Below, piece after piece: positions 38,119 to 47,093 of a stretch of 64,000 bases of DNA. The position numbers and the translations under genes were made by a program. Within the stretch, counting starts at the first letter, position 1; every line of letters begins with the position of its first letter. The DNA lies in contig NZ_CP031367.1 in NCBI RefSeq assembly GCF_003355515.1, positions 1,240,001 to 1,304,000 on the forward strand, in the 5' to 3' direction. The notes beneath the pieces are model-generated. The model ran no database searches, was not told the origin of the DNA, and saw only the letters and a program-made list of their open reading frames with translations. Origin of the DNA: Aliarcobacter trophiarum LMG 25534. Lineage in GTDB: Bacteria; Campylobacterota; Campylobacteria; Campylobacterales; Arcobacteraceae.

Positions 38119-38907
38119 CTAAGAAATATTAGAAAATTCTTTAAAAAGATTTTTAGCATTTTTTGTTGTTATACTTCGTATCTCATCATCATTTAAACCA
38201 AAAATTTCTGCCATTTTTAAAGATACATATTTTGTATAATATGGTTCATTTCTTACACCTCTAAATGGGTGTGGAGTAAGATAAGGGGCATCTGTTTCTA
38301 TTAAAAGCCTCTCTTTTGGAATTTGTGGCAAAATTTCAACTAACTTTTTAGCATTTTTAAAAGTAAGAACTCCTCCTATTGCAAAATAGAAATTCATATT
38401 TGATAAAGGGAGCAAATGAGGACTTGCATTAAAACAGTGTAAAACTCCACCCAAATCTTTTGAAGCATATTTTTCTAAAATCTCTCTTGAGTCATTTGAA
38501 GCTTCTCTTATATGGATAATAAGAGGTTTTTTATATCTCTTAGATAGCTCTATTTGAGAGATAAAAACCTCTTTTTGCTTTTTTATATTCTCTTTCTTTT
38601 CACTCTCATCATCTGGTAGTCTATAGTAATCTAAACCACACTCACCAATAGCTACACATTTTGGATGATTTACATATTTCTCTATAATTTTTTCATCATA
38701 TTTATCTATATCATAAGGATGAGTTCCTACAGCAAAAAAAACTTCACTATATTTCTCACTAAGCTCAATAGCTCTAGGAAGTGTATCAAAATCAGCTCCA
38801 GGGATTAAAAAAGCTTTAACCCCCTCCTCTTTTGCATTTCTTATAACACCATCTATATCACTTAAATATGCTTCGTTGTCTAGATGACAGTGTGTATCTA
38901 TAATAAT
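38119..38907 (-). CDS. tatD: TatD-family metal-dependent deoxyribonuclease/hydrolase, apparent ATT start
   Basis: 262 residues if translation begins at ATT (38905-38907). The frame is open from there to the stop and encodes IIDTHCHLDNE, AVGTHPYDI, AIGECGLDYYR, IIHIREA, GVLHCF and IETDAPYLTPHPFRG, i.e. the complete TatD metal-site set. No in-frame ATG, GTG or TTG occurs between the upstream TAA (38911-38913) and the HCH motif. AAAGG lies seven bases before the ATT. A simple ATG search gives only the last 111 residues (from 38454) and would wrongly suggest a truncated gene. Homologues normally begin MIIDTHCHLD, so the ATT stands exactly at the M. Confidence 0.85.
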   Translation of the reverse strand: MIIDTHCHLDNEAYLSDIDGVIRNAKEEGVKAFLIPGADFDTLPRAIELSEKYSEVFFAVGTHPYDIDKYDEKIIEKYVNHPKCVAIGECGLDYYRLPDDESEKKENIKKQKEVFISQIELSKRYKKPLIIHIREASNDSREILEKYASKDLGGVLHCFNASPHLLPLSNMNFYFAIGGVLTFKNAKKLVEILPQIPKERLLIETDAPYLTPHPFRGVRNEPYYTKYVSLKMAEIFGLNDDEIRSITTKNAKNLFKEFSNIS

Positions 38908-38917
38908 ACTTTAGCCT

Positions 38918-39223
38918 TTAAGATAAAAATCTTTTATTTAGAAGATTTATTAAATTATTAATTTGTGCAATATCTTCTTGTTTAATCCAAGCATCTATTC
39001 CAAAGTTTTTAAATGCATCATAATCGCTCTCATCATCTATTACAGCAACAGATACATATTTCTCTTTACAAACACTATGTTTATTCTCTTCATATTCAAA
39101 GATACTCTCTATATCTATAATAGCTACATCAGCTTTTTCTCCACCCTTTGAGTGAAAAGACTCAACATCAAACTCTGGATTAAAAAGAGACTCATCAATT
39201 TGACAAAAAGTTATGATTTTCAT
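38918..39223 (-). CDS. Small receiver-like protein of unknown function
   Basis: 101 residues, acidic. The pattern VAIIDIESIF, then VSVAVIDDESDYDAFKNFGIDAWIKQEDIAQINNLINLL, resembles strands 3-5 and the last helix of a CheY-like receiver, with a possible conserved Lys in WIKQ. The N-terminal acidic cluster and a clear phosphoacceptor are missing, so it may be a pseudo-receiver. It ends ten bases before tatD. Weak assignment. Confidence 0.5.
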   Translation of the reverse strand: MKIITFCQIDESLFNPEFDVESFHSKGGEKADVAIIDIESIFEYEENKHSVCKEKYVSVAVIDDESDYDAFKNFGIDAWIKQEDIAQINNLINLLNKRFLS

Positions 39224-39273
39224 ATATCCCCCATACTTTAAATAATTTTGTATTCTATCAAAATAGTATTAAA

Positions 39274-40602
39274 TTATAATATATATCTTGTTACATCTAT
39301 ATTATCAACTATTTTTTCTAACTTTTGTGTTACAAGTTCACTTGTTACAACTACTTTTGAACCTTTTTTGCTATCTGCTTCAAAAGATATATCTTCTATT
39401 ACTTTTTCAATAACAGTATGAAGTCTTCTAGCGCCTATATCTTCTGTTTTTTCATTTGCAGCAACACTATATTTTGCAAAAGCTTTGATAGCTTCATCAT
39501 CAAACTCTAAATCAACATCTTCAACTTTTAATAGAGCTTTATATTGTCTTAAAAGTGAATTTTTTGTATTTGTTAAGATTTTATATAGTGCATCTTCATC
39601 AAGACTTTCTAACTCAACTCTAAGAGGAAATCTTCCTTGAAGTTCTGGAATTAAATCGCTAGGTTTTGATACATGAAATGCACCAGCAGCTATAAACAAA
39701 ATATGGTCTGTTTTTATTTGACCAAATTTTGTTTGAACTGAACTACCTTCAACTATTGGAAGTAAATCTCTTTGAACACCCTCTTTTGATGGGTCACTTC
39801 CACTATTTTTCTTACTTGTTGCAATTTTATCTATCTCATCAATAAAAATTATTCCACCATTTTCAGCTCTTTTTATAGACTCTACTTTTATAGCTTCTGT
39901 ATCAAGTAAACCTTCACTAGCAACTCCTCTTAAAAGAACTTTTGCATCTTTTATGCTTACCTCTTTTTTTATCTTATCTTTATTTAGGCTTCCTAGCATT
40001 TTATTAAGGCTCTCTTGCATAGAACTCATATCAAAAGGAACATTTGAGTCAAGTATCTCAACATGAGCTTTTTTAGGAACTTCAATAGTTATTTTTTTAT
40101 CATCAAGTTCACCAGCTAAAAACTTTTTTTCCATAAGGTTATAAGTCTTTATAAATGACTCTTTTGCACTCTCACTAGCAGTTTCAGGAAGAGGTGGAAC
40201 AAGGTTTTCAACTATTCTTTTAGTTACTTCATCATCGATTTTATCTCTAATCTTATCTTCATACTCTTTAGTAACAAGATTAATACTCTCATATACTAAA
40301 TCTCTAACCATTGATTCTACATCTCTTCCCACAAATCCAACTTCTGTATATTTACTAGCTTCTACTTTTACAAAAGGAAGTCCCATCATCTTTGCCATTC
40401 TTCTTGCTATTTCAGTTTTTCCAACTCCTGTATTTCCAATCATTAGAATATTTTTTGGCATGATCTCTTCTTGTAAGATTGGTTCAACTCTCATTCTTCT
40501 ATATCTATTTCTTAAAGCTAATGCTATAGTTTTTTTGGCATCTTTTTGTCCAATAATATAATCATCTAAATACTCAACAATTTGCCTAGGTGTCATATCC
40601 AT
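39274..40602 (-). CDS. hslU: HslU ATPase subunit of the HslUV protease
   Basis: About 442 residues from MDMTPRQIVEYLDDYIIGQ, which aligns with the normal HslU start. Walker A is IGNTGVGKTEIARR, Walker B is GIIFIDEIDKIA, and the C-terminal EDIGARRLHTVIEK is present. It unfolds substrates for HslV. An in-frame ORF extends to 40659 but would overlap hslV by 49 bp and adds residues foreign to the family; I rejected it. Confidence 0.94.
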   Translation of the reverse strand: MDMTPRQIVEYLDDYIIGQKDAKKTIALALRNRYRRMRVEPILQEEIMPKNILMIGNTGVGKTEIARRMAKMMGLPFVKVEASKYTEVGFVGRDVESMVRDLVYESINLVTKEYEDKIRDKIDDEVTKRIVENLVPPLPETASESAKESFIKTYNLMEKKFLAGELDDKKITIEVPKKAHVEILDSNVPFDMSSMQESLNKMLGSLNKDKIKKEVSIKDAKVLLRGVASEGLLDTEAIKVESIKRAENGGIIFIDEIDKIATSKKNSGSDPSKEGVQRDLLPIVEGSSVQTKFGQIKTDHILFIAAGAFHVSKPSDLIPELQGRFPLRVELESLDEDALYKILTNTKNSLLRQYKALLKVEDVDLEFDDEAIKAFAKYSVAANEKTEDIGARRLHTVIEKVIEDISFEADSKKGSKVVVTSELVTQKLEKIVDNIDVTRYIL

Positions 40603-40610
40603 AATCTTAT

Positions 40611-41147
40611 TTAATCCTCTAGTTTTAATATTTTTATATTTTGGTTTGTATAAATACAAAGCTCACCAGCTATCATCAAACTTTCACGAACTAACTCTTC
40701 CTCATCAAGTTGTGAGTGCTTTGCCAAGGCTCGTGCAGCCGATATTGCGAAGTTTCCACCACTTCCAATACTTGCTATCTCTCCATCTTCTGGTTCAACT
40801 ACATCACCATTTCCACTCAAAATAAATATTTTTTCTTTATTTAATACTATCATCATAGCTTCAAGTCGTCGTAAATATTTATCTTTTCTCCACTCTTTTG
40901 AAAAAGCAATTACAGATTTTAATAAATCACCTTTACAAGCTTCTAAATGTGCTTCAAACATATCAAAAAGATTAAATGCATCAGCTGTACTTCCTGCAAA
41001 TCCAGCTAATATTTTACCTTGATATAGAGTTCTTATTTTTGTAGCATTCCCTTTTAAAACTGTATTTCCAAAAGATACTTGACCATCTCCACCAATTACC
41101 GCTTTATTTTTGCCTTTATAGGCTAAAATCGTAGTTGCATGAAACAT
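40611..41147 (-). CDS. hslV: HslV peptidase subunit of the HslUV protease
   Basis: 178 residues. A four-residue propeptide (MFHA) precedes TTILAYKG, whose first Thr should become the N-terminal nucleophile. The family motifs [10 protein letters not shown] and [11 protein letters not shown] follow, then [14 protein letters not shown]. The propeptide, longer than the single Met of E. coli, is what I recall for Campylobacterota. It starts three bases after rplI and is followed by hslU. Confidence 0.95.
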   Translation of the reverse strand: MFHATTILAYKGKNKAVIGGDGQVSFGNTVLKGNATKIRTLYQGKILAGFAGSTADAFNLFDMFEAHLEACKGDLLKSVIAFSKEWRKDKYLRRLEAMMIVLNKEKIFILSGNGDVVEPEDGEIASIGSGGNFAISAARALAKHSQLDEEELVRESLMIAGELCIYTNQNIKILKLED

Positions 41148-41150
41148 GTT

Positions 41151-41597
41151 TTAACCTGCAATTACATCAATTTTTAGTGTTGCATTTATTGAGTGTCCCA
41201 ATTTACAAGATACTTCAAAAATTCCTACATGTTTAATTTTATTATCAATACTTATATTTTTTTTATCAACCATAATAGAGAACTGTTTTTCAAGCTCTTC
41301 GCTAATCTCTTTATTTGTGATACTTCCTATTAATTGGTCATTTGCTCCAACTTTATGTCTAATTGTAAGTTTTGTAGAGTTTAATTTTTCTGCCAAATCT
41401 TTTGCATTTGCAATATCTTCTTCCTCTTTTGCTTTTGCTCTTTTTTGCTCAGCATTATGTTTTGCAAGAACTTCATTTGTTGCTTGAAGAGCTAAGCCTT
41501 TTCCTATTAAAAAATTTTTACCATATCCATCTGCTACCTCTTTTATCTCTCCAGCTTTTCCTAAACTTTTTACATCTTTTATTAATAATACTTTCAT
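41151..41597 (-). CDS. rplI: 50S ribosomal protein L9
   Basis: 148 residues. [31 protein letters not shown] is split here as N-terminal [16 protein letters not shown] and [14 protein letters not shown], the L9 signature, followed by a long central helix and a C-terminal domain. It binds 23S rRNA near L1. It heads the rplI/hslV/hslU operon, a common Campylobacterota arrangement. Confidence 0.96.
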   Translation of the reverse strand: MKVLLIKDVKSLGKAGEIKEVADGYGKNFLIGKGLALQATNEVLAKHNAEQKRAKAKEEEDIANAKDLAEKLNSTKLTIRHKVGANDQLIGSITNKEISEELEKQFSIMVDKKNISIDNKIKHVGIFEVSCKLGHSINATLKIDVIAG

Positions 41598-41659
41598 TTT
41601 ATTCCTTTTTTTTAACTCAATATTCTACAATAATATTTTTAAAGCCATATAAAAAATAT

Positions 41660-42295
41660 CTAAATCTCTTTTTTATTACTTACAACTGCTCTTATGTCTC
41701 TTTTTCTTACATAACTATTTAAACCTATATGGTTGTTATATCCTAGAAGTTTTGCAATCTTTCTAACACTTAAGCCCATACCTAACAGCTCTTCTATCTT
41801 ATCTCTTTGCTCATCAAACTTAGATTTTTGAATAGTTCCTTTTGGCTTTCCAAGAGCAATTCCATCCTCTCTTTTTGCATTCAGAGCCTCTTTTGTTCGT
41901 AAACTTTGAAGCCCTTTTTCTAATTTTATTGTCATTTTTATAATATTTAAAATCATAAGTGTAAGCTTATCTTCATTGCTTAAAAGATCTAAATTTTCTT
42001 CAACTACAATTATTCTTATTTTATTTGATAATAAGAATTTTACAATCTCTAAAATTCTATCAATAGTTCTTCCAAAAACATTTAAATTTGCAACAATTAT
42101 TGTAGAGTTTTTTTCACAATTTTCTAAAAGTTGAATAATATTCTTCTCTTGTGATGGTCGATTTATCTCTATTTCAATATTTTTATAAATAGTGAGAGAA
42201 TTTTTCAAAACATAATTTGAAATCAACTTCTCTTGCTCTTTTGTATAGTTCATATTATTCTGATTTTTTCTAATGTATATAAAATTTTTTGACAT
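41660..42295 (-). CDS. Serine-recombinase-like protein lacking the catalytic serine
   Basis: About 211 residues from MSKNFIYIRKN; the ATG at 42295 has AAAGG eight bases upstream. The N-terminal half has the resolvase/invertase fold: FIYIRKN where active enzymes have YxRxS, then IIVANLNVFGRTIDRIL where they have LDRLGR. The nucleophilic Ser is Asn11, and the first active-site Arg of the second motif is Val. A C-terminal HTH (MGLSVRKIAKLLGYNNHI, about 173-190) is kept. This suggests a DNA-binding regulator derived from a recombinase. No inverted-repeat att sites or mobile genes flank it. Confidence 0.72.
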   Translation of the reverse strand: MSKNFIYIRKNQNNMNYTKEQEKLISNYVLKNSLTIYKNIEIEINRPSQEKNIIQLLENCEKNSTIIVANLNVFGRTIDRILEIVKFLLSNKIRIIVVEENLDLLSNEDKLTLMILNIIKMTIKLEKGLQSLRTKEALNAKREDGIALGKPKGTIQKSKFDEQRDKIEELLGMGLSVRKIAKLLGYNNHIGLNSYVRKRDIRAVVSNKKEI

Positions 42296-42458
42296 AGTAC
42301 ACACCTTTTTGTAATAGTTTTGTATATATAGATTTATACAAAATGTTATCTATTTAATATTTAATAAAAGCTTATACATATTCTATATCAAATAAAAGTT
42401 GAAGCTTTTATTTGATAATATTAAGCTTTTTATAATTAAAATTTATAAGAGGTAAATA

Positions 42459-43013
42459 TTGAGATTAACGGTTGGAATTTCAGGAGCTAGTGGAGTAAAT
42501 CTAGCTTTGAAGTTTATAAAACAAATACCAAAAGATATTGAAATTTTTGTTGTATTTTCAAAAAGCTCTAAAAAGGCTTTGAAACTTGAAAATGGTATAA
42601 AAACAAAGGAAATATTCAAAAATCACGAAAATATAACAATTTTTAAAGACAAAAATATTGGAGCTGCTTTGGCATCTGGCTCATTTAAAGTTGATAAAAT
42701 GATTATTCTTCCTTGTAGTTCAAATACTTTGGCAAAATGCAGTATAGGAATTGCTGATAGTTTAATTACTAGAGCTTTTTCTGTTATGTTAAAAGAAAAA
42801 AGAGAGATAATCCTAGCTCCTAGAGAGTTACCACTAAATACAATAATGCTAGAAAACATGCTAAAACTATCAAAGCTAGGAGTTGTAATCGCACCACCTA
42901 TTTTAGGATATTATAGCTCTCAGCAAACTTTAGAAGAGATGGAAAACTTTATTATTGGAAAGTGGATGGATTTATTAAAAATAGAAAATAAACTATATAA
43001 AAGATGGAAATAG
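42459..43013 (+). CDS. ubiX: Flavin prenyltransferase UbiX
   Basis: 184 residues from a TTG start with AGAGG six bases before it. Family motifs are TVGISGASGVNLALKF, the SxSS-type VVFSKSSKKAL, LPCSSNTLAKCSIGIADSLITR and APRELPLNTIMLENML. It makes prenylated FMN for UbiD-type decarboxylases. It opens a plus-strand run in which most genes overlap or abut. No ubiD is adjacent. Confidence 0.93.
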   Translation: MRLTVGISGASGVNLALKFIKQIPKDIEIFVVFSKSSKKALKLENGIKTKEIFKNHENITIFKDKNIGAALASGSFKVDKMIILPCSSNTLAKCSIGIADSLITRAFSVMLKEKREIILAPRELPLNTIMLENMLKLSKLGVVIAPPILGYYSSQQTLEEMENFIIGKWMDLLKIENKLYKRWK

Positions 43014-43510
43014 ATATGAAAAATAGCGATTATAACTATACAGGTTCTTATAAAAAAGCTATCTATAGTGGGACTTTTGATCCTATTACTATTGGTCACT
43101 TAGATATTATTGAAAGAGCAATAAAAGTTTTTGATGAAGTAATTATTAGTGTTGCAAAAAGTGAACTAAAAAAACCTATGTTTTCTCATGATAAAAGAGT
43201 AGAGTTTGTAGAAGCGGCTACAAAACATCTTAAAAATGTGAGAGTTGTCGGGTTTGATACTCTTTTAGTTGATTTAGCAAAAGATTTACAGATAAATACT
43301 ATAATCAGAGGATTAAGAGCTGTTAGTGATTTTGAATTTGAGCTTCAAATGGGATATGCAAACTCTTCAATAAATCACAATCTTGAAACAGTTTACCTAA
43401 TGCCAACACTAGACCATGCATTTGTAAGCTCTACTATTGTTCGAGAAATTATAAGATTTCAAGGAAAATTTGAGCACTTAGTTCCAAAAGAGGTTTTAAA
43501 ATGTATGTAG
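43004..43510 (+). CDS. coaD: Phosphopantetheine adenylyltransferase
   Basis: 168 residues. The nucleotidyltransferase motif is YSGTFDPITIGHLDI (T/HxGH), followed by NTIIRGLRAVSDFEFE and the C-terminal SSTIVRE. It makes dephospho-CoA. The start at 43004 overlaps ubiX by 10 bp; an in-frame ATG at 43016 is equally possible, because residues 1-16 are not family-conserved. It overlaps tmk by 10 bp. Confidence 0.95.
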   Translation: MEIDMKNSDYNYTGSYKKAIYSGTFDPITIGHLDIIERAIKVFDEVIISVAKSELKKPMFSHDKRVEFVEAATKHLKNVRVVGFDTLLVDLAKDLQINTIIRGLRAVSDFEFELQMGYANSSINHNLETVYLMPTLDHAFVSSTIVREIIRFQGKFEHLVPKEVLKCM

Positions 43511-44067
43511 CTATTGAGGGAATTGATACAGCAGGAAAATCAACACAACTAGATATTTTAAAAGGGAAATTCCCAAATGCAGTTTTTACAAAAGAACCAG
43601 GTGGAACAAAACTAGGATTAAAACTAAGAGAGATGATTTTAAATGGAGAAGCAAATAGTAGTTTAGCTGAAATGTTTATGTTTTTAGCAGATAGAGCTGA
43701 ACACACTAAAGAGATAATTGTAAAAAATCAAAATAAGCTAATTATTAGTGACCGTTCATTTATCTCTGGAATTGCCTATGCAAAAGATAAAAAGATAGAG
43801 GATTTAATAGAACTAAATCGTTTAGCAACATCAAATAATTTTCCTAAAAAAGTTATTCTACTAGAACTTACAAAAGATGAATTACAAAAAAGATTATCTA
43901 AAAAGCCAAATGATAGTATAGAAAAAAGAGGATTGGATTATCTTTTAGATATCCAAGCAAGACTAAGAGAGACAATTATAAAACTAGATATAGAGCATAT
44001 TTTTATAGATGCTAGTTTAAATATAAAAGATATAGAGAAAAAAATAGAGGATTTTATAAATGAGTAA
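43501..44067 (+). CDS. tmk: Thymidylate kinase
   Basis: 188 residues. The P-loop is IEGIDTAGKSTQ, the DR(Y/S) motif ISDRSFISGIAY, and the TKEPGGTKLG substrate motif is intact. It phosphorylates dTMP. It overlaps both coaD and hisS by 8-10 bp. Confidence 0.96.
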   Translation: MYVAIEGIDTAGKSTQLDILKGKFPNAVFTKEPGGTKLGLKLREMILNGEANSSLAEMFMFLADRAEHTKEIIVKNQNKLIISDRSFISGIAYAKDKKIEDLIELNRLATSNNFPKKVILLELTKDELQKRLSKKPNDSIEKRGLDYLLDIQARLRETIIKLDIEHIFIDASLNIKDIEKKIEDFINE

Positions 44068-45280
44068 TACAATTCAAAGCCTAAGAGGAATGAAAGACTT
44101 AACAGGAACAGAGAGTGAACTTTTTATATACTTTATAGAAAATGCCTCAAAGATTGCCCAAAAATATGGCTTCTCTTATATTGAAACTCCTCTTTTAGAA
44201 GAAACTGCTTTATTTAAAAGAAGTGTTGGAGAGAGTAGTGATATTGTAAATAAAGAGATGTATCAATTTATTGACAAAGGGCAAAATGATGTTTGTCTTA
44301 GACCTGAGGGAACTGCTGGAGTTGTAAGACATTTTGTTGAAAAAAAGCTAGACCGTGCTGGTGGAACTTATAAATGGTACTATTATGGTCCTATGTTTAG
44401 ATATGAAAGACCTCAAAAAGGAAGATTAAGAGAGTTTCATCAGTTTGGTTGTGAAGTTTTTGGTATATCAAGTGTTTATGAAGATGCAAATATTATCTCT
44501 TTAATCAAAGAGATTTTAGATTTCTTTGGTATTGGATTTACACTAAAACTAAACTCTTTAGGTTGTGCTGATTGTATGCCAAAATATAAAGAAAACTTAG
44601 TAAAACATATTTCAAATTTTAAAGAAAAACTGTGTGAAGATTGCAATAAAAGGCTTATGACAAATCCTATAAGAGTGCTTGATTGTAAAGTTGAGTCTTG
44701 TAAACAATTACTAGAAAATGCTCCAAAAATAACAAATAGTTTATGTAACTCTTGTAATAATGATTTTGAAAAATTAAAAGAGATTTTAGATTTTAATAAT
44801 ATATCTTATGAAGTAGATAGCAATTTAGTTCGTGGACTAGACTACTATAATAAAACAGCCTTTGAGTTTGTAAGCTCTGAAATTGGTGCTCAAAGTGCAA
44901 TAGCTGGTGGTGGAAGATATGATAGATTAGTTGAATTTTTAGGTGGTAAAAGTACATCAGGAATTGGTTTTGCAATCGGGATAGAAAGATTATTAGAGTT
45001 AGTAAAAATAAAAGAGAAAAAAGAGGATTTTATCTATATTGGTGTTTTAGATGAAATTAGTTTAAATCAGGCCTTTGAAGTAGCAATTAAAAAACGAAAA
45101 ACAATAAAAACTCACTTAGAGTACACTCCTAGAGGATTTGCAAAACATTTTGCTAATGCCCAAAAATTAGGATGTAATATTGTAGCACTTATTGGAGAAA
45201 AAGAGCTAAATGATGGCACTATTTACATAAAAAATTTAGATACAAAAGAAGAAGAAAATATAAATTTAGGGGATTTTTAA
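44060..45280 (+). CDS. hisS: Histidyl-tRNA synthetase
   Basis: 406 residues. Class II motif 2 is MFRYERPQKGRLREFHQFG, preceded by LRPEGTAGVVRHF. The histidine-specific motifs are LVRGLDYYNKTAFEF and GGGRYDRLVEFLGG. A short C-terminal anticodon-binding domain completes it. Four clustered cysteines (about 172-235, DCMPKY / CEDCNKR / LCNSCNN) lie in the insertion domain. Confidence 0.96.
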   Translation: MSNTIQSLRGMKDLTGTESELFIYFIENASKIAQKYGFSYIETPLLEETALFKRSVGESSDIVNKEMYQFIDKGQNDVCLRPEGTAGVVRHFVEKKLDRAGGTYKWYYYGPMFRYERPQKGRLREFHQFGCEVFGISSVYEDANIISLIKEILDFFGIGFTLKLNSLGCADCMPKYKENLVKHISNFKEKLCEDCNKRLMTNPIRVLDCKVESCKQLLENAPKITNSLCNSCNNDFEKLKEILDFNNISYEVDSNLVRGLDYYNKTAFEFVSSEIGAQSAIAGGGRYDRLVEFLGGKSTSGIGFAIGIERLLELVKIKEKKEDFIYIGVLDEISLNQAFEVAIKKRKTIKTHLEYTPRGFAKHFANAQKLGCNIVALIGEKELNDGTIYIKNLDTKEEENINLGDF

Positions 45281-45281
45281 T

Positions 45282-47093
45282 ATGAAAAATAGATATGGGA
45301 TAGATATTTGGAGTGATGATAACTTTTTTGTTGAAGATGGTATTGTAAAGGTAAACTACAAACCATATCCATCTTTAATAAAAATTGTAAAAGATGTAAG
45401 AAAACAGGGCTTCAAAGGACCTCTACTCTTAAGATTTCCACATATCACAAAAAAGCAGATTAAAACACTTTTTAATACTTTTAATGCAAGTATAAAAGAG
45501 TATGACTATAAAGGAAAATTCAATGCTGTTTTCCCTTTAAAAGTAAACCAGCTACCAAATTTTATTCATCCACTTATTAATGCTGGGAAAAAGTATAACT
45601 ATGGACTTGAAGCTGGAAGTAAAGCTGAATTAATAATAGCGATGACATACAACAATATGGGAAGCCCAATAACGATAAATGGTTTTAAAGATAAAGAGAT
45701 GATACATCTTTGTTTTATTGCGAAAGCTATGGGACATGATATTACAGTTATTATTGAAGGTTTAAATGAACTAGAGATGATAATTGAAGTTCTCAAAGAG
45801 ACAAAAATGGAAGCTCCAAATGTAGGTATAAGAGTACGACTTCATAGTGGAGGTAGTGGTGTTTGGGCAAAAAGTGGAGGAATTGATTCAAAATTTGGAC
45901 TAACTTCAACAGAGATTTTAGAAGCCTTTGAACTTATGCAAGAGAATAGTCTTGAAAATTTATTAACAATGATTCATTTTCATATAGGCTCTGCTATGAA
46001 TACTATTAAACCTTTGAAAAAAGCTCTTAGAGAAGCAGGACATATCTATGCAGAGCTTAAGAACTTAGGAGCAAAAGAGCTAAAAGCTATAAATATTGGT
46101 GGTGGTTTAAGTGTTGAATATAGTGCTTATGAACAATCAAGATTTTACTCTCTAAACGAATTTGCAAGTGATGTTGTATTTACTTTAAAAGAGATAGCAA
46201 GACAAAAAGGGGTTGAAGAACCAAATATTTTTACAGAATCAGGAAGATTTATAAGTGCTGCTTCAACTGTACTTATAACTCCTGTTTTAGAACTTTTTTC
46301 AGCTGAATATGAGCTAGATCACCTAAAATTAAAAGATAAAAATCCACCTTTAATTGAAGAGTTAAACGCTTTATTCAAAGATATGACAAAGAAAAAAGCA
46401 TATGAGTTTATGCATGATAGTATGGACCATTTAGAGTCACTTTTAACTCTTTTTGATTTAGGATATATAGATTTACAAGATAGATCAAATGCTGAAATTT
46501 TAACGCATCAAATTATCAAAAAAGCTATTTCACTTCTTCAAGTTGATGATTATGAAGAGCTTAGAAAATTTGATAAAAATATTCAAGAAAAGTATCTACT
46601 TAACTTCTCTTTATTCCAATCTCTTCCAGATTATTGGGGAATAGACCAAGAGTTTCCAATCATGCCAATAACTCATTTGGATAAAAAACCAACTAGAAGT
46701 GCATCTTTATGGGATATAACTTGTGATAGTGATGGAGAAATTCCTTTTGATATGAAAAAACCTCTATATCTTCACGATGTAAACCTAAATAAAGAGGATT
46801 ATTTCTTAGGTTTTTTCAATGTAGGAGCATATCAAGATACTTTAGGAATGAAACATAATCTTTTCTCTCATCCAACAGAGGTAAATGTTGTATTTAAAGA
46901 TGAAGAGGTAATTTTAGAAAAACTTTTAGAGTCTCAAAAAGTTATAGATATTTTAGATGATATTGATTATGACACTGAAGAGATTCAAACAATTTTAAGC
47001 AGAAGTCTTCCGCATGAGACATATGAGACATTAAAAAAGTACCTAGAAGACAATAGCTATTTAAAAACTATCTGGAGTTATTATGATGAGTGA
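45282..47093 (+). CDS. speA: Biosynthetic arginine decarboxylase
   Basis: 603 residues. The PLP lysine lies in FNAVFPLKVNQLPNF (about 83), HFHIGSAMNTI is the histidine loop, INIGGGLSVEYSAYEQ the phosphate-binding Gly motif, and PTRSASLWDITCDSDGEIPF the C-terminal active-site Cys region. It makes agmatine for putrescine and spermidine synthesis. It starts one base after hisS and overlaps cysE by 11 bp. Confidence 0.95.
   Translation: MKNRYGIDIWSDDNFFVEDGIVKVNYKPYPSLIKIVKDVRKQGFKGPLLLRFPHITKKQIKTLFNTFNASIKEYDYKGKFNAVFPLKVNQLPNFIHPLINAGKKYNYGLEAGSKAELIIAMTYNNMGSPITINGFKDKEMIHLCFIAKAMGHDITVIIEGLNELEMIIEVLKETKMEAPNVGIRVRLHSGGSGVWAKSGGIDSKFGLTSTEILEAFELMQENSLENLLTMIHFHIGSAMNTIKPLKKALREAGHIYAELKNLGAKELKAINIGGGLSVEYSAYEQSRFYSLNEFASDVVFTLKEIARQKGVEEPNIFTESGRFISAASTVLITPVLELFSAEYELDHLKLKDKNPPLIEELNALFKDMTKKKAYEFMHDSMDHLESLLTLFDLGYIDLQDRSNAEILTHQIIKKAISLLQVDDYEELRKFDKNIQEKYLLNFSLFQSLPDYWGIDQEFPIMPITHLDKKPTRSASLWDITCDSDGEIPFDMKKPLYLHDVNLNKEDYFLGFFNVGAYQDTLGMKHNLFSHPTEVNVVFKDEEVILEKLLESQKVIDILDDIDYDTEEIQTILSRSLPHETYETLKKYLEDNSYLKTIWSYYDE

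Noticed and set aside
38119-38454. Apparent truncated TatD beginning at an internal ATG
   Set aside because: The same frame is open upstream to 38907 and encodes the full TatD motif set; no frameshift or stop interrupts it. The short form is an artefact of requiring ATG.
39274-40659. Longer HslU start at 40659
   Set aside because: It would overlap hslV by 49 bp, and the extra residues do not match HslU, whose homologues start at the MTPR-type motif.
41660-42295. Phase-variation invertase
   Set aside because: The catalytic serine is missing and I see no flanking inverted repeats or invertible promoter nearby.
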